The translations under genes and the position numbers were made by a program. From JBFEUI01 sp041547565 (GTDB taxonomy: Bacteria > Pseudomonadota > Gammaproteobacteria > Thiohalomonadales > Thiohalomonadaceae), in assembly GCA_041547565.1 (NCBI GenBank), contig JBFEUI010000003.1:1-50554 (forward strand): a stretch of 50,554 nucleotides of DNA, in the 5' to 3' direction. The first letter of the stretch is position 1. Each line of letters starts with the position of its first letter. A model generated the notes under the pieces. The model ran no database searches. It was not told the DNA's origin and saw nothing but the letters and a program-made list of their open reading frames with translations. Positions 23,316-33,291 of this stretch are shown here, piece by piece.

Positions 23316-24856
23316 TGGCGGCGGCAGTAAACCGTCAGGCACCGGCCATGCTGGGTCAACTCGTAGCGGGGCTGGCCGATGCCGGTGCTGCCGCTGCCCT
23401 TGAGATCGATGCACTGACGCTGGATAGCCGCAAGGTGACCGAAGGCAGTCTGTTTCTGGCCTGCGCCGGCAGCCGGGAGCATGGTGCAGCCTATATAGAC
23501 ATGGCCCTGGAAAAGGGTGCGGCGGCGGTACTGGTCGAACCGGGAAGCGGTATCGGTCAGCTGCCGGTCGAACTGTTGCAGCAGGGGCGCGATGTGCCGA
23601 TCATTCCGGTGGCTGACCTGCGGCGCCGTGCCGGTGAGATCGCCGAGCGCTTCTACCAGCACCCCTCCAGGGCGCTGACCATGATTGGCGTGACCGGCAC
23701 CAACGGCAAGACCTCGGTGTCCCATTTTATCGCCCAGGCGCTAAGTGGTCCCGCCCCCTGTGGTGTCATCGGCACCCTTGGCAGCGGGCTGTTCGGTGCG
23801 CTTGAAAGTGCCGGCGGTCGTACCACGCCCGATCCCGTCACGCTGCATGCCGAGCTGGCAGCGATGCGTGATGCCGGTGCCAAACAGGCGGTGATGGAGG
23901 TCTCCTCGCACGGTCTGGACCAGGGCCGGGTCTCCGGTGTGAGTTTTGATGTGGCGGTGTTTACCAATCTCTCCCACGAACACCTGGACTACCACGGTGA
24001 TATGCACAGTTATGCCGCAGTCAAGCGTGCCCTGTTCCAGTGGCCGGGCCTGAAATCGGCAGTCATCAATCTGGATGATGAATACGGCAGGGCGTGGCTC
24101 AAAGACCTGCCGGAGGGGTGTTCCGCCATCGGCTACAGCCTGGAGGGGGGGAGCACCGGTTACGGCATTAACGAGTTGAAATGCGATGACCTGCTGCTCA
24201 GCGATGAGGGGATCAGCTTCCGTATCCGTTCCCCCTTCGGCAGCGGCCGGCTGGAAAGCACCCTGCTGGGCCGTTTCAATGCGGCCAATCTGCTGGCGGC
24301 GCTGGGCGCCCTGCTTGCCGTGGGTATCCCGTTCGATAAGGCGGTAGAGCGGCTGTCCGCCGTGTCCACCGTGCCGGGGCGGATGGAACGTTACGGCGGC
24401 GGCGAGGGGCAGCCGATGGTGGTCGTCGACTACGCCCACACCCCAGATGCCCTGGAGCATGTGCTCAAGGCGCTGGCCGAACACTGCAGCGGACAACTGT
24501 GGTGTGTCTTCGGCTGTGGCGGTGAGCGCGACCAGGCCAAGCGCCCGATGATGGGGCGGGTGGCCGAGCGTTACGCCGACCATGTGATCGTGACCAATGA
24601 CAACCCCCGCGGTGAGGACCCCTTCACCATCCTCGAGCAGATCCTGGCGGGGGTGGAAGAGCCCGATGCGGTTTATGTGCTCTACGACCGGGCCGAGGCG
24701 ATCGAGCGTGCGATAAAATTGGCGGCCGCGGACGATGTGGTGCTGATCGCCGGCAAGGGCCACGAGAGTGAACAGTGTGTCGGCGATACCTGCATCCCGT
24801 TCAGCGACCGGGAGCAGGTCGCCAGGGCGCTGGGCGGGGAGGTGCGCAATGGCTGA
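23315..24856 (+). CDS. murE: UDP-MurNAc-tripeptide synthetase, meso-DAP adding (MurE)
   Basis: MurE adds the third residue of the peptide stem. The 513-residue enzyme has ATP-binding GVTGTNGKTSVSHFIAQ, GGRTTPDPVTLH, EVSSHGLDQGRVSG and the DNPR motif (VTNDNPRGEDP), which selects meso-diaminopimelate over lysine. ATG 23315 overlaps the ftsI stop (TGATG); GTG 23312 is an alternative one codon earlier. Its 3' end overlaps murF by 8 bases. The Gram-negative stem-peptide chemistry follows from DNPR. Confidence 0.95.
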   Translation: MAAAVNRQAPAMLGQLVAGLADAGAAAALEIDALTLDSRKVTEGSLFLACAGSREHGAAYIDMALEKGAAAVLVEPGSGIGQLPVELLQQGRDVPIIPVADLRRRAGEIAERFYQHPSRALTMIGVTGTNGKTSVSHFIAQALSGPAPCGVIGTLGSGLFGALESAGGRTTPDPVTLHAELAAMRDAGAKQAVMEVSSHGLDQGRVSGVSFDVAVFTNLSHEHLDYHGDMHSYAAVKRALFQWPGLKSAVINLDDEYGRAWLKDLPEGCSAIGYSLEGGSTGYGINELKCDDLLLSDEGISFRIRSPFGSGRLESTLLGRFNAANLLAALGALLAVGIPFDKAVERLSAVSTVPGRMERYGGGEGQPMVVVDYAHTPDALEHVLKALAEHCSGQLWCVFGCGGERDQAKRPMMGRVAERYADHVIVTNDNPRGEDPFTILEQILAGVEEPDAVYVLYDRAEAIERAIKLAAADDVVLIAGKGHESEQCVGDTCIPFSDREQVARALGGEVRNG

Positions 24857-26204
24857 AGCGCTGTTCTCCCTGCAACAGGCCGCCGACTGGCTGGATGCGC
24901 CGCTGCACGGCAGCAATATGCCGGTGAGCGGTGTGAGCACCGATAGCCGCACGCTGCAGGCGCAGGCGCTGTTTGTCGCCCTGCGCGGTCCCAACCACGA
25001 CGGTCATGACCACCTGGAGGCCGCGCTACAGGCCGGCGCGGCAGGGGCAGTGGTCGATCATACGCTACAGGCGGAGCTGTCCCAGATAGTGGTGCAGGAT
25101 ACCCGCCTGGCCCTGGGGCGTCTGGCCGCGAAGTGGCGTGAAAAACTGGCGCTGCCCCTGGTGGCGGTGACCGGCAGCAACGGCAAGACCACGGTCAAGG
25201 AGATGATCGCCTCGATTCTCGCGCAGGAAGGTGAGGTACTGGCGACCCGGGGCAATCTGAACAATGACATCGGAGTGCCGCTTACCCTGTTGAGCATCAC
25301 GCCGCGGCACCGTTTTGCCGTGGTCGAGATGGGTGCGAACCATGCCGGTGAGATCGATTATCTGACAAATCTCGCGCGTCCCGATGTGGCGATCATCACC
25401 AATGCTGCCGCCGCCCACCTCGAGGGTTTCGGCTCACTGGAGGGTGTGGCGCGCGCCAAGGGGGAGATCTATCGGGGGCTGGCACACAACGGTACGGCAG
25501 TCATCAATGCCGATGACAGGCAGGCGCCGTTGTGGCGTGAGCTTGCCGCGGCACACCGCGTCATGACCTTCGGCCTGGAGCAAGCGGCGGATGTCAGCGG
25601 TCAGTGGCAACCCGATGCACGGGGCGGCGAGTTGAGTGTCCGCTACGAGGGCAAACGCCTGCGCATCCGACTGTCGCTGCTGGGACGGCACAATGCGATG
25701 AATGCGCTGGCCGCGGTGGCGGCGACCCTGGCGCTGCAGGTGGACACCCGTTCCATCGTTCGCGGCCTGGAGGCGATGCAACCTGTCGCCGGCCGGCTGC
25801 AGTCACGCAGGGGGCTTAACGGTTCACGCATTATCGACGACAGTTACAATGCCAACCCGGCCTCGCTGAAGGCCGGTATCGCGGTGCTGGCCGGCTGCGA
25901 CGGAAGACGCCTGCTCGCCCTGGGGGACATGGGGGAACTGGGCGCTGAGGCCGCACAACTCCACGCCGAGGCGGGGCGCCAGGCCAGAGAGGCCGGTATC
26001 GAGGGCCTCTATGCATCGGGTGAGATGAGCCGCCTGGCCGCCGAAAGTTTTGGGCAGAATGCGAATTACTTTATCGACAAGGAGGCGTTGATAGATGCAC
26101 TTAAGACCGAGCTGTCCGAGGATGTGACGCTCCTGGTCAAAGGCTCCAGGAGCAGTCATATGGAACAGGTGGTGAATGCACTGACGGCAGGGGGGAACGG
26201 CTGA
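24849..26204 (+). CDS. murF: UDP-MurNAc-pentapeptide synthetase (MurF)
   Basis: MurF adds D-Ala-D-Ala to the tripeptide precursor. The 451-residue protein has the ligase P-loop VAVTGSNGKTTVKEMIASIL, the metal-binding FAVVEMGANHAGEIDYL, the RGLEAMQPVAGRLQ segment and IIDDSYNANPASLKAGI. ATG 24849 lies inside the last codons of murE, an 8-base overlap; a longer reading from 24768 would run into murE and is rejected. mraY starts 2 bases after its stop. Confidence 0.95.
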   Translation: MAEALFSLQQAADWLDAPLHGSNMPVSGVSTDSRTLQAQALFVALRGPNHDGHDHLEAALQAGAAGAVVDHTLQAELSQIVVQDTRLALGRLAAKWREKLALPLVAVTGSNGKTTVKEMIASILAQEGEVLATRGNLNNDIGVPLTLLSITPRHRFAVVEMGANHAGEIDYLTNLARPDVAIITNAAAAHLEGFGSLEGVARAKGEIYRGLAHNGTAVINADDRQAPLWRELAAAHRVMTFGLEQAADVSGQWQPDARGGELSVRYEGKRLRIRLSLLGRHNAMNALAAVAATLALQVDTRSIVRGLEAMQPVAGRLQSRRGLNGSRIIDDSYNANPASLKAGIAVLAGCDGRRLLALGDMGELGAEAAQLHAEAGRQAREAGIEGLYASGEMSRLAAESFGQNANYFIDKEALIDALKTELSEDVTLLVKGSRSSHMEQVVNALTAGGNG

Positions 26205-26206
26205 CC

Positions 26207-27289
26207 ATGTTGCTCTATCTTGCCGAATACCTCAGCCAGTACCACAGCGGCTTTAATGTGTTTCAGTACCTGACCCTGCGCTCCATTCTCAGCGTGTTGA
26301 GTGCGCTGCTGATCTCGCTGCTGCTGGGGCCGTACCTTATTCGCCACCTGAGCGTGAAGCAGATCGGGCAGTATGTGCGAAATGACGGGCCCGAGAGCCA
26401 CCTGAACAAGGCCGGAACACCGACCATGGGTGGTGCACTGATTCTCGCCGCCATCGCCATCAGTACCCTGTTGTGGGCCGACCTTACAAACCGCTATGTC
26501 TGGGTGGTGCTGGCGGTGACCCTGTTGTTTGGCGCCGTGGGATGGGTTGATGATTACAAAAAATTGATCAAGCGCCAGTCGGAGGGGCTCAAGGCGCGCC
26601 ACAAGTATTTCTGGCAGACGGTGTTCGGGCTTGGCGCGGCCGTTGTCCTCTACTATACCGCCACCCAACCGAACGAGACGCAGCTTATCGTGCCGTTTTT
26701 CAAAAATGTGGCTATCCCGCTGGGCGGTTTCTACATCGTGCTGACCTATTTCGTCATCGTCGGTTCCAGCAATGCGGTGAATCTGACCGACGGGCTCGAT
26801 GGGCTGGCGATACTGCCCACGGTGATGGTGGGCGGTGCCCTTGCCGTGTTTGCCTACGTCACGGGTAACGTGAACTTTTCCGCCTATCTCGGCATCCCCT
26901 ATGTCCCCGGTGTGGGTGAGGTGATCGTCTTCTGCGGGGCGCTGGTCGGGGCGGGCCTGGGCTTTCTCTGGTTCAACACCTATCCGGCCCAGGTGTTCAT
27001 GGGGGATGTAGGCGCACTGGGGCTTGGCGCGGCGCTGGGCGTGATCGCAGTCATCGTACGGCAGGAACTGGTGCTGTTTATCATGGGCGGCGTGTTTGTC
27101 ATGGAGACGGTGTCGGTCATCCTGCAGGTGGCCTCCTACAAGCTGACCGGACGGCGCATCTTCCGCATGGCGCCGCTGCACCACCATTTTGAATTAAAGG
27201 GGTGGCCCGAACCGCGGGTCATCGTACGTTTCTGGATCATCACCGTCATTTTGGTGCTGATCGGGCTGGCAACACTGAAGATTCGCTAG
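26207..27289 (+). CDS. mraY: phospho-MurNAc-pentapeptide transferase (MraY)
   Basis: MraY attaches the pentapeptide-MurNAc-phosphate to undecaprenyl phosphate, giving lipid I at the inner membrane. The 360-residue polytopic protein shows the active-site segments PTMGGALI, GWVDDYKKLIK (DD), NAVNLTDGLDGLAILPT, MGDVGALGLGAALG and HHHFELKGWPEPRVIVRFWI. Ten hydrophobic stretches fit the known topology. It is tightly spaced between murF and murD. Confidence 0.97.
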   Translation: MLLYLAEYLSQYHSGFNVFQYLTLRSILSVLSALLISLLLGPYLIRHLSVKQIGQYVRNDGPESHLNKAGTPTMGGALILAAIAISTLLWADLTNRYVWVVLAVTLLFGAVGWVDDYKKLIKRQSEGLKARHKYFWQTVFGLGAAVVLYYTATQPNETQLIVPFFKNVAIPLGGFYIVLTYFVIVGSSNAVNLTDGLDGLAILPTVMVGGALAVFAYVTGNVNFSAYLGIPYVPGVGEVIVFCGALVGAGLGFLWFNTYPAQVFMGDVGALGLGAALGVIAVIVRQELVLFIMGGVFVMETVSVILQVASYKLTGRRIFRMAPLHHHFELKGWPEPRVIVRFWIITVILVLIGLATLKIR

Positions 27290-27295
27290 GGCGTA

Positions 27296-28660
27296 ATGGC
27301 ATTGGCAATGGCTAAAACGGACAGGCAATTAAGCAGGGAACATACCCTGGTCGTCGGTATGGGACTGACCGGTATGGCCTGTGTGCGCTTCCTTGCCGCA
27401 AGGGGGAAACCCTTTGCCGTGGCCGACAGCCGTACGGCGCCGCCAGCGCTCGATAGCCTTGGCCGGGAGTATCCCGGTGTCGACTATTTCCTGGGAACAT
27501 TCGACAGCGAACTGTTCTGTTCGGTGGGAACGCTGCTGGTGAGCCCCGGTCTGCCGCTGGATGATCCGGCGATCAGTGCGGCCCGGGATGCCGGCGTCGA
27601 GGTGATTGGCGATATCGAACTGTTTGCCCGACATGCCGATGCACCGGTGGTGGCGATAACCGGTTCGAACGGCAAGAGCACCGTGACCACGCTGGTCGCT
27701 GAAATGGCGAAACAGGCGGGCAGGGATGTGCGGGTCGGGGGCAATATCGGAACACCGGCGTTGGACCTGCTGCAGGAGCGTGCGCCGGACCTGTACGTGC
27801 TTGAGCTGTCCAGTTTCCAGCTGGAACTGACCCGCTCACTCAACGCCGCGGCTGCCGTAGTGCTGAACATCAGCGACGACCACCTGGACCGCCACGGTTC
27901 GCTTGAGCACTACACGGCGCTCAAGCAACGGGTCTATCACGGTGACGGGGCTATGATCATCAACCGGGACGACCCGCGCGTTGCGCTGATGGCCGAATCG
28001 TCGCGGCGCCTTGTCTATTTCGGGATGCAGCCGCCGCTGGCGGAGGGCGACTACGGACTGATTCGGCAACAGAATACTAGTTATCTGGTCCGCGGCAGCG
28101 AACGGCTGATCGCGGTTGATGAAATGAAACTGCCGGGTGCCCACAACCACGCCAATGCCCTGGCGGCCCTCGCACTGGGTGAGGCGTTAGGGCTCGACCG
28201 GGCGGCAATGCTGGAGGCATTGCGCGTCTTTGCGGGGCTGCCGCACCGTTGTCAGTGGATTGCCGAGCACAACCAGGTCAATTTCTACAACGACTCCAAG
28301 GGGACCAATGTCGGCGCCACGCTGGCGGCGATCGAAGGGATGCCGGGCGAGAAGGTGGTGCTGATAGCCGGCGGCGAAGGCAAGGGTGCCGATTTTTCAC
28401 CGCTGAGGGAGGCGTTGATACGCAGGGGGCGCGCCGTGGTGCTGATTGGGCGGGATGCCGAACTTATCGCGCAGGCCTGGCACGATACCGTCCCGCTGCA
28501 ACGTGCCGAGTCGATGGAAAATGCGGTGAGAACGGCGGCTGCGCTGGCCAGGCCGGGTGATTCGGTGCTGCTGTCCCCGGCCTGTGCCAGTTTCGATATG
28601 TTTGCCAACTATCAACAGCGTGGCGAAGTCTTTGCCGCTGCGGTAAGGGGGCTGACATGA
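27296..28660 (+). CDS. murD: UDP-MurNAc-alanine D-glutamate ligase (MurD)
   Basis: MurD adds D-Glu. The 454-residue protein shows LVVGMGLTGMACVRFLAARG at the N terminus, the ligase P-loop VVAITGSNGKSTVTTLVAEM, LELSSFQLE, ISDDHLDRH, and NFYNDSKGTNVGATLAAI. ATG 27296 is used; an ATG at 27308 is possible and would shorten it by four residues. The stop overlaps the ftsW start by 4 bases. Confidence 0.96.
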   Translation: MALAMAKTDRQLSREHTLVVGMGLTGMACVRFLAARGKPFAVADSRTAPPALDSLGREYPGVDYFLGTFDSELFCSVGTLLVSPGLPLDDPAISAARDAGVEVIGDIELFARHADAPVVAITGSNGKSTVTTLVAEMAKQAGRDVRVGGNIGTPALDLLQERAPDLYVLELSSFQLELTRSLNAAAAVVLNISDDHLDRHGSLEHYTALKQRVYHGDGAMIINRDDPRVALMAESSRRLVYFGMQPPLAEGDYGLIRQQNTSYLVRGSERLIAVDEMKLPGAHNHANALAALALGEALGLDRAAMLEALRVFAGLPHRCQWIAEHNQVNFYNDSKGTNVGATLAAIEGMPGEKVVLIAGGEGKGADFSPLREALIRRGRAVVLIGRDAELIAQAWHDTVPLQRAESMENAVRTAAALARPGDSVLLSPACASFDMFANYQQRGEVFAAAVRGLT

Positions 28661-29847
28661 GTCTGCAGGCATCGGCAATGAATCCCGGTGTTTCTCGCGC
28701 CGCGCGCAGTACAGCCAGGGCCGCTGCCATCGATATGCCACTGCTGCTGACCGCCCTGGTTCTGCTCGGACTGGGTTTGGTCATGATTGCCTCGGCATCC
28801 ATCGGCATTGCCGAACGACAGGCAGGCGAGCCGTTCTACTATTTCTACCGCCAGGGGCTGTTTGTGGTGATGGGGTTGATTGCGGCGTTTGTCGTGGCGC
28901 AACTGCCCAGCGATATCTGGCGCCAGATGGGACCGCTGCTGGTTCTGGTGTCGCTGCTGCTGCTTGCCACGCTGCTGATTCCGGGTGTAGGACGTACGGT
29001 CAACGGCAGTACCCGTTGGCTGGCGCTGGGCGTATTCAATCTGCAGGTCTCCGAGTTTGTCAAACTGGCTGTGGTGATCTATCTCGCCGGCTATCTGGTG
29101 CGCCACGGGGAGGCGGTCAGGCAGACCGCCGGCGGTTTTCTCAAACCGATGGCCCTGGTCAGCCTGTTTGCCGTGCTGCTGCTGGCGCAGCCGGACTTTG
29201 GTGCCGCTTCGGTATTGTTGGCCACGGCGCTGGGAATGATGTTCCTCGGGGGTGTCAGACTGTGGCTGTTCGGGCTGCTGGTGATGCTGGCGCTGGGCTC
29301 GCTGGCCCTGCTGGCGATCTCCTCACCCTATCGCCTGGAGCGCCTGACCACCTTCCTCAATCCCTGGGCCGACCCCTTCAACAGCGGCTTCCAGCTGACC
29401 CAGGCGTTGATTGCCTTCGGTCGCGGGGAGTGGCTGGGTGTCGGACTGGGGGGCAGTGTGCAGAAGCTGTTCTACCTGCCCGAGGCGCACACCGATTTTG
29501 TCTATGCCGTGCTGGCCGAGGAGCTGGGTCTGGTGGGTGCCGCCCTGGTGGTGGTGCTGTTTGCGCTGCTTATCTGGCGCATTTTCCGCATCGGACGCCA
29601 GGCTGCCCTTGCCGGGAACTTCTTTGGCAGTCACCTTGCCTACGGCGTGGCACTGTGGCTGGCGATGCAGGCCTTTATCAATATGGGCGTGAACATGGGG
29701 CTGTTGCCGACCAAGGGGCTGACCCTGCCGCTTGTCAGTTACGGCGGCAGCAGTATGCTGGTGACCTGCGTGGCCATCGCCCTGACGCTGCGTGTCGGCT
29801 ACGAGTGCAATGCCATGCAGGGCAAGGGCCGGGGAGGCAAGCGATGA
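28657..29847 (+). CDS. ftsW: septal peptidoglycan polymerase FtsW
   Basis: FtsW is the SEDS-family glycosyltransferase that polymerises lipid II at the septum together with FtsI. The 396-residue polytopic protein has a cytoplasmic N terminus of about 25 residues, ten hydrophobic helices, and conserved segments NGSTRWLALGVFNLQVSEFVK, AQPDFGAASVL, FYLPEAHTDFVYAVLAEELG and PTKGLTLPLVSYGGSSM. The start overlaps the murD stop (ATGA), and the stop overlaps the murG start. Confidence 0.96.
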   Translation: MSLQASAMNPGVSRAARSTARAAAIDMPLLLTALVLLGLGLVMIASASIGIAERQAGEPFYYFYRQGLFVVMGLIAAFVVAQLPSDIWRQMGPLLVLVSLLLLATLLIPGVGRTVNGSTRWLALGVFNLQVSEFVKLAVVIYLAGYLVRHGEAVRQTAGGFLKPMALVSLFAVLLLAQPDFGAASVLLATALGMMFLGGVRLWLFGLLVMLALGSLALLAISSPYRLERLTTFLNPWADPFNSGFQLTQALIAFGRGEWLGVGLGGSVQKLFYLPEAHTDFVYAVLAEELGLVGAALVVVLFALLIWRIFRIGRQAALAGNFFGSHLAYGVALWLAMQAFINMGVNMGLLPTKGLTLPLVSYGGSSMLVTCVAIALTLRVGYECNAMQGKGRGGKR

Positions 29848-30959
29848 GCGGGCCGCATGTGGTGATCATGGCTGGCGGTACCGGCGGGCATGTCTTTCCG
29901 GCGCTGGCCGTTGCGCGCGAGCTGGTCGACCGCGGTGCCTCGGTAAGCTGGCTGGGTACGCGTGCCGGCCTGGAGGCCCAACTGGTTCCCGAGGCCGGCT
30001 TCCCGATCGATTACATCAGTATTGCCGGTTTGCGCGGCAAGGGGGCGCTGGGCTGGTTGATGGCACCGCTGCGCATTTCCCTGGCCTTGCTGCAGGCTCT
30101 GACGATCATTATCAGGCGCCGGGCAGATGTGGTGCTTGGCATGGGCGGTTTTGTCACCGGCCCCGGCGGTGTGGCGGCGCGCCTCAGCGGACGGCCGCTG
30201 CTGATTCACGAGCAGAATGCCATCCCCGGCCTGACCAATCGCCTGCTGTCACGCATTGCCAGCCTGGTGATGGAGGCGTTCCCTGCCACCTTTAGTGACA
30301 AAACAGGCGTTGAACAGACCGGCAATCCGGTACGACAGGCGATCATCGGCATGTCTGAACCGGCAACACGTTATGCCCGGCACGAAGGCCCGATTCGCCT
30401 GCTGGTGGTCGGTGGCAGCCTCGGGGCAAAGGTGCTGAATGAGATGGTCCCCTGCGCGCTCGAGCAGATGGCACACGAGCTGCGACCCACGGTTATTCAC
30501 CAGGCCGGAAAGAGCAATATCGATGAGGCGGCCGCCAACTACCGCAAGGCCGATGTTGAGGCCGATGTGCGTCCCTTCATCGACGATATGGCCGAGGCCT
30601 ACGAATGGGCTGACCTGGTGCTCTGCCGTGCTGGCGCGCTGACCGTCAGCGAGCTTGCCGTGGCCGGCCTGCCCGGTTTGCTGGTGCCCTTCCCCTATGC
30701 CGTTGATGATCACCAGACTGCCAACGCCGAATATCTGGTCAGGGCCGGCGCCGCGCGCCTGTTGCAGCAAGATGGCCTGACCTGTAGCCGTTTGGCTCAA
30801 CTGCTGGAGGATTTCTGCCGGGAGCCGGTCGAGGGGCGGCAACAACTGTTAGCGATGGCAAACGCGGCACGCCGGGTTGCCGTAACCGATGCGGCGCAAC
30901 GTGTCAGTGCACGGTGTCTTGATGCGGCGGCCGGTCGCCTCGGGGAGGTAGAGCCATGA
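29844..30959 (+). CDS. murG: lipid II synthase, MurG N-acetylglucosaminyltransferase
   Basis: MurG adds GlcNAc to lipid I to make lipid II on the cytoplasmic face of the membrane. The 371-residue GT-B protein has MAGGTGGHVFPALAVA (phosphate loop), GMGGFVTGPGGVAA, IHEQNAIPGLTNRLLS, TGNPVR, VVGGSLGAKVLNE, CRAGALTVSELAVAGLP and PFPYAVDDHQTANA. ATG 29844 follows GGGGAGGC and overlaps the ftsW stop. A longer reading back to 29016 is only the alternate frame of ftsW and is rejected. Confidence 0.96.
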   Translation: MSGPHVVIMAGGTGGHVFPALAVARELVDRGASVSWLGTRAGLEAQLVPEAGFPIDYISIAGLRGKGALGWLMAPLRISLALLQALTIIIRRRADVVLGMGGFVTGPGGVAARLSGRPLLIHEQNAIPGLTNRLLSRIASLVMEAFPATFSDKTGVEQTGNPVRQAIIGMSEPATRYARHEGPIRLLVVGGSLGAKVLNEMVPCALEQMAHELRPTVIHQAGKSNIDEAAANYRKADVEADVRPFIDDMAEAYEWADLVLCRAGALTVSELAVAGLPGLLVPFPYAVDDHQTANAEYLVRAGAARLLQQDGLTCSRLAQLLEDFCREPVEGRQQLLAMANAARRVAVTDAAQRVSARCLDAAAGRLGEVEP

Positions 30960-32395
30960 GCGAAAGCAGCAAGACGCGTACCTCGCACAACGGCATGGGA
31001 CGCATTCGCCGTATCCATATGGTCGGTATCGGTGGTTCGGGGATGGGCGGTATTGCCGAGGTGCTGCTTAACCTGGGCTACCAGGTCAGCGGTTCAGACC
31101 TGCGGGAGAATGCCGTGACCCGGCACCTTATCGGGCAGGGCGCACAGGTTCACTATGGACATGAGGCGGGTTACGTCGAAGGCTGTGATGTGGTGGTGAT
31201 CTCCTCTGCGGTGACCGATGACAACCCGGAGGTCAGGGCCGCGCGTGCCGCCCGTATTCCCGTGGTGCCCCGTGCCGAGATGCTGGCGGAACTGATGCGC
31301 TTCCGTCACGGCATTGCGGTGGCCGGTACCCACGGCAAGACCACGACCACCAGTCTCATTGCCAGCCTCATGGCCGAGGGCGGACTGGATCCGACCTTTG
31401 TTATCGGTGGTCGTCTCAATAGTGCCGGCACCAATGCCCGTCTGGGCGAGGGGCACTACCTGGTGGCCGAGGCGGACGAGAGCGATGCCTCATTCCTCTA
31501 CCTGCAGCCGATGACCGCGGTGGTGACCAATATCGAGGCCGATCACATGGGTACCTACGGCGGGGACTTCGGGCGTCTGCGTCAAACCTTTATCGAGTTT
31601 CTGCACCACCTCCCGTTCTACGGCATGGCCGTAATGTGCCTCGACGACCCGGAGGTACGGGCGCTGCTGCCCGATGTGACCCGCCGGGTGGTGACCTATG
31701 GAATCGACAGCGATGCGGATTTTCGTGCCACCGACATTCGCCAGCAGGGGGTCTACACCCACTTTCGCGTTTCCCGGCGCGACTGCAAGGAGTGGCTCGA
31801 GGTGACGCTGCACATGCCGGGGCGTCACAACGTACTCAATGCCCTGGCGGCCATCGTGGTCGCCCATGAAGCCGGGGTTGCAGACGAGGCAATTTGCAGC
31901 GGTCTGGAAAGCTTCCAGGGTATTGGCCGGCGTTTTCAGCTCAACGGCGAGGTGGAGACTGCCAACGGCCGCGTGCTGCTGGTGGACGATTACGGGCACC
32001 ACCCCAGCGAGGTGGCCGCCACGCTCAGGGCGGCGCGTGCCGCATGGCCGGAACGGCGCCTGGTGGTGGCCTTTCAGCCGCACCGCTACAGCCGCACCCG
32101 CGATCTGTTTGAAGATTTTACCGAGGTGCTGACCGAGGCCGATGTGTTGCTGCTGCTCGAGGTCTATGCAGCGGGTGAGTCACCCATTGCCGGGGCCGAT
32201 GCGCGCACCCTGTGTCGTGCCATACGCACACGAGGGCAGGTTGACCCGATCTTCGTCGCCTCAGCGGAGCAACTGGCCGCAACCCTCTCCGGTGTCATTC
32301 AGGACGGTGATGTGGTGCTGACGCTGGGTGCCGGGGATATCGGCGCGGCTGCGGGCAGGTTGGCGCAGCTACTGACCGGGGAGCGGGACTCATGA
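30956..32395 (+). CDS. murC: UDP-MurNAc L-alanine ligase (MurC)
   Basis: MurC adds the first residue, L-Ala. The 479-residue protein has IHMVGIGGSGMGGIAEVLLNLGYQVSGSD, the P-loop VAGTHGKTTTTSLIASLM, EADESDASFLYL, NIEADHMGTYGGD, VDDYGHHPSEVAAT and FQPHRYSRTRDLF. Start and stop each overlap a neighbour by 4 bases. It lies in the standard dcw order murG-murC-murB. Confidence 0.97.
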   Translation: MSESSKTRTSHNGMGRIRRIHMVGIGGSGMGGIAEVLLNLGYQVSGSDLRENAVTRHLIGQGAQVHYGHEAGYVEGCDVVVISSAVTDDNPEVRAARAARIPVVPRAEMLAELMRFRHGIAVAGTHGKTTTTSLIASLMAEGGLDPTFVIGGRLNSAGTNARLGEGHYLVAEADESDASFLYLQPMTAVVTNIEADHMGTYGGDFGRLRQTFIEFLHHLPFYGMAVMCLDDPEVRALLPDVTRRVVTYGIDSDADFRATDIRQQGVYTHFRVSRRDCKEWLEVTLHMPGRHNVLNALAAIVVAHEAGVADEAICSGLESFQGIGRRFQLNGEVETANGRVLLVDDYGHHPSEVAATLRAARAAWPERRLVVAFQPHRYSRTRDLFEDFTEVLTEADVLLLLEVYAAGESPIAGADARTLCRAIRTRGQVDPIFVASAEQLAATLSGVIQDGDVVLTLGAGDIGAAAGRLAQLLTGERDS

Positions 32396-33291
32396 ATGCC
32401 GTGGCGCTGGACGGGCTGCGCGGCAGACTGCTCGAACACGAGCCGATGGCGCGCCACACCACCTGGCGTGTGGGCGGCGAGGCCGACCGCTATTACCAGC
32501 CGGCGGATGTCGAGGATCTGGCGGCGTTCCTGGAACGCCTGCCTGCCAATGAACCGATCTACTGGCTGGGGCTGGGCAGCAACCTGCTGGTGCGTGATGG
32601 CGGTATCCGTGGCACGGTCATTGCCACCAACGGCATGCTAAACGAGATAGCGCGCACCGCTGAGGCACAGGTGCGGGCAGAGGCCGGCGTACCCTGTGCC
32701 CACGTGGCGCGCTACTGCACCCGTGCCGGCCTGGCGGGCGCGGAGTTTCTGTCGGGCATTCCGGGCACCTTTGGCGGGGCGCTGGCGATGAATGCCGGGT
32801 GCTTCGGTTCGGAGATCTGGGAGCTGGTGCAGCAGGTGGAGACACTGGACCGCCGGGGCGGACGCCATGTGCGCACGCCCTCTGACTACCGTGTCGGCTA
32901 TCGACAGGTGTCAGGTCCGGAGAATGAATGGTTCGTCGCGGCCACCATCCACCTGACCGTGGGGGAGAGCGAGGCGCTGGCCCTGCGTGTACGCGAGCTG
33001 CTCGAGCGCCGCAGTGCCACTCAGCCTACACGGCAACCCAATGCCGGGTCCGTGTTCCGCAATCCGGCGGGTGACCACGCAGCCAGGTTGATCGAGAGCG
33101 CGGGGCTGAAGGGGCACTGCATCGGCCAGGCCTGTGTGTCGGAGTTGCATGCCAACTTCATCGTCAATACCGGCGGTGCGAAGGCCGCTGATATCGAGGC
33201 GTTGATCGCCGAGGTGGCCGAGACGGTAAAACGGATCCACGGCGTGGCGCTGCAACGTGAGGTCCATATCATTGGCGAGGTGGCGCTATGA
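32392..33291 (+). CDS. murB: UDP-N-acetylenolpyruvoylglucosamine reductase (MurB)
   Basis: MurB is the FAD enzyme that reduces UDP-GlcNAc-enolpyruvate to UDP-MurNAc with NADPH. The 299-residue protein shows ARHTTWRVGGEADRYYQP, LGLGSNLLVRDGGIRGTVI, AGAEFLSGIPGTFGGALAMNAG, and the catalytic serine region PNAGSVFRNPAGDHAARLIE, with the late HANFIVNTGGA. The length and missing insert fit the shorter type II MurB class. The start codon overlaps the murC stop. Confidence 0.95.
   Translation: MNAVALDGLRGRLLEHEPMARHTTWRVGGEADRYYQPADVEDLAAFLERLPANEPIYWLGLGSNLLVRDGGIRGTVIATNGMLNEIARTAEAQVRAEAGVPCAHVARYCTRAGLAGAEFLSGIPGTFGGALAMNAGCFGSEIWELVQQVETLDRRGGRHVRTPSDYRVGYRQVSGPENEWFVAATIHLTVGESEALALRVRELLERRSATQPTRQPNAGSVFRNPAGDHAARLIESAGLKGHCIGQACVSELHANFIVNTGGAKAADIEALIAEVAETVKRIHGVALQREVHIIGEVAL

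Noticed and set aside
29016..29843. Upstream extension of the murG reading frame
   Set aside because: It is ftsW in another frame; murG starts at 29844 with a ribosome site.
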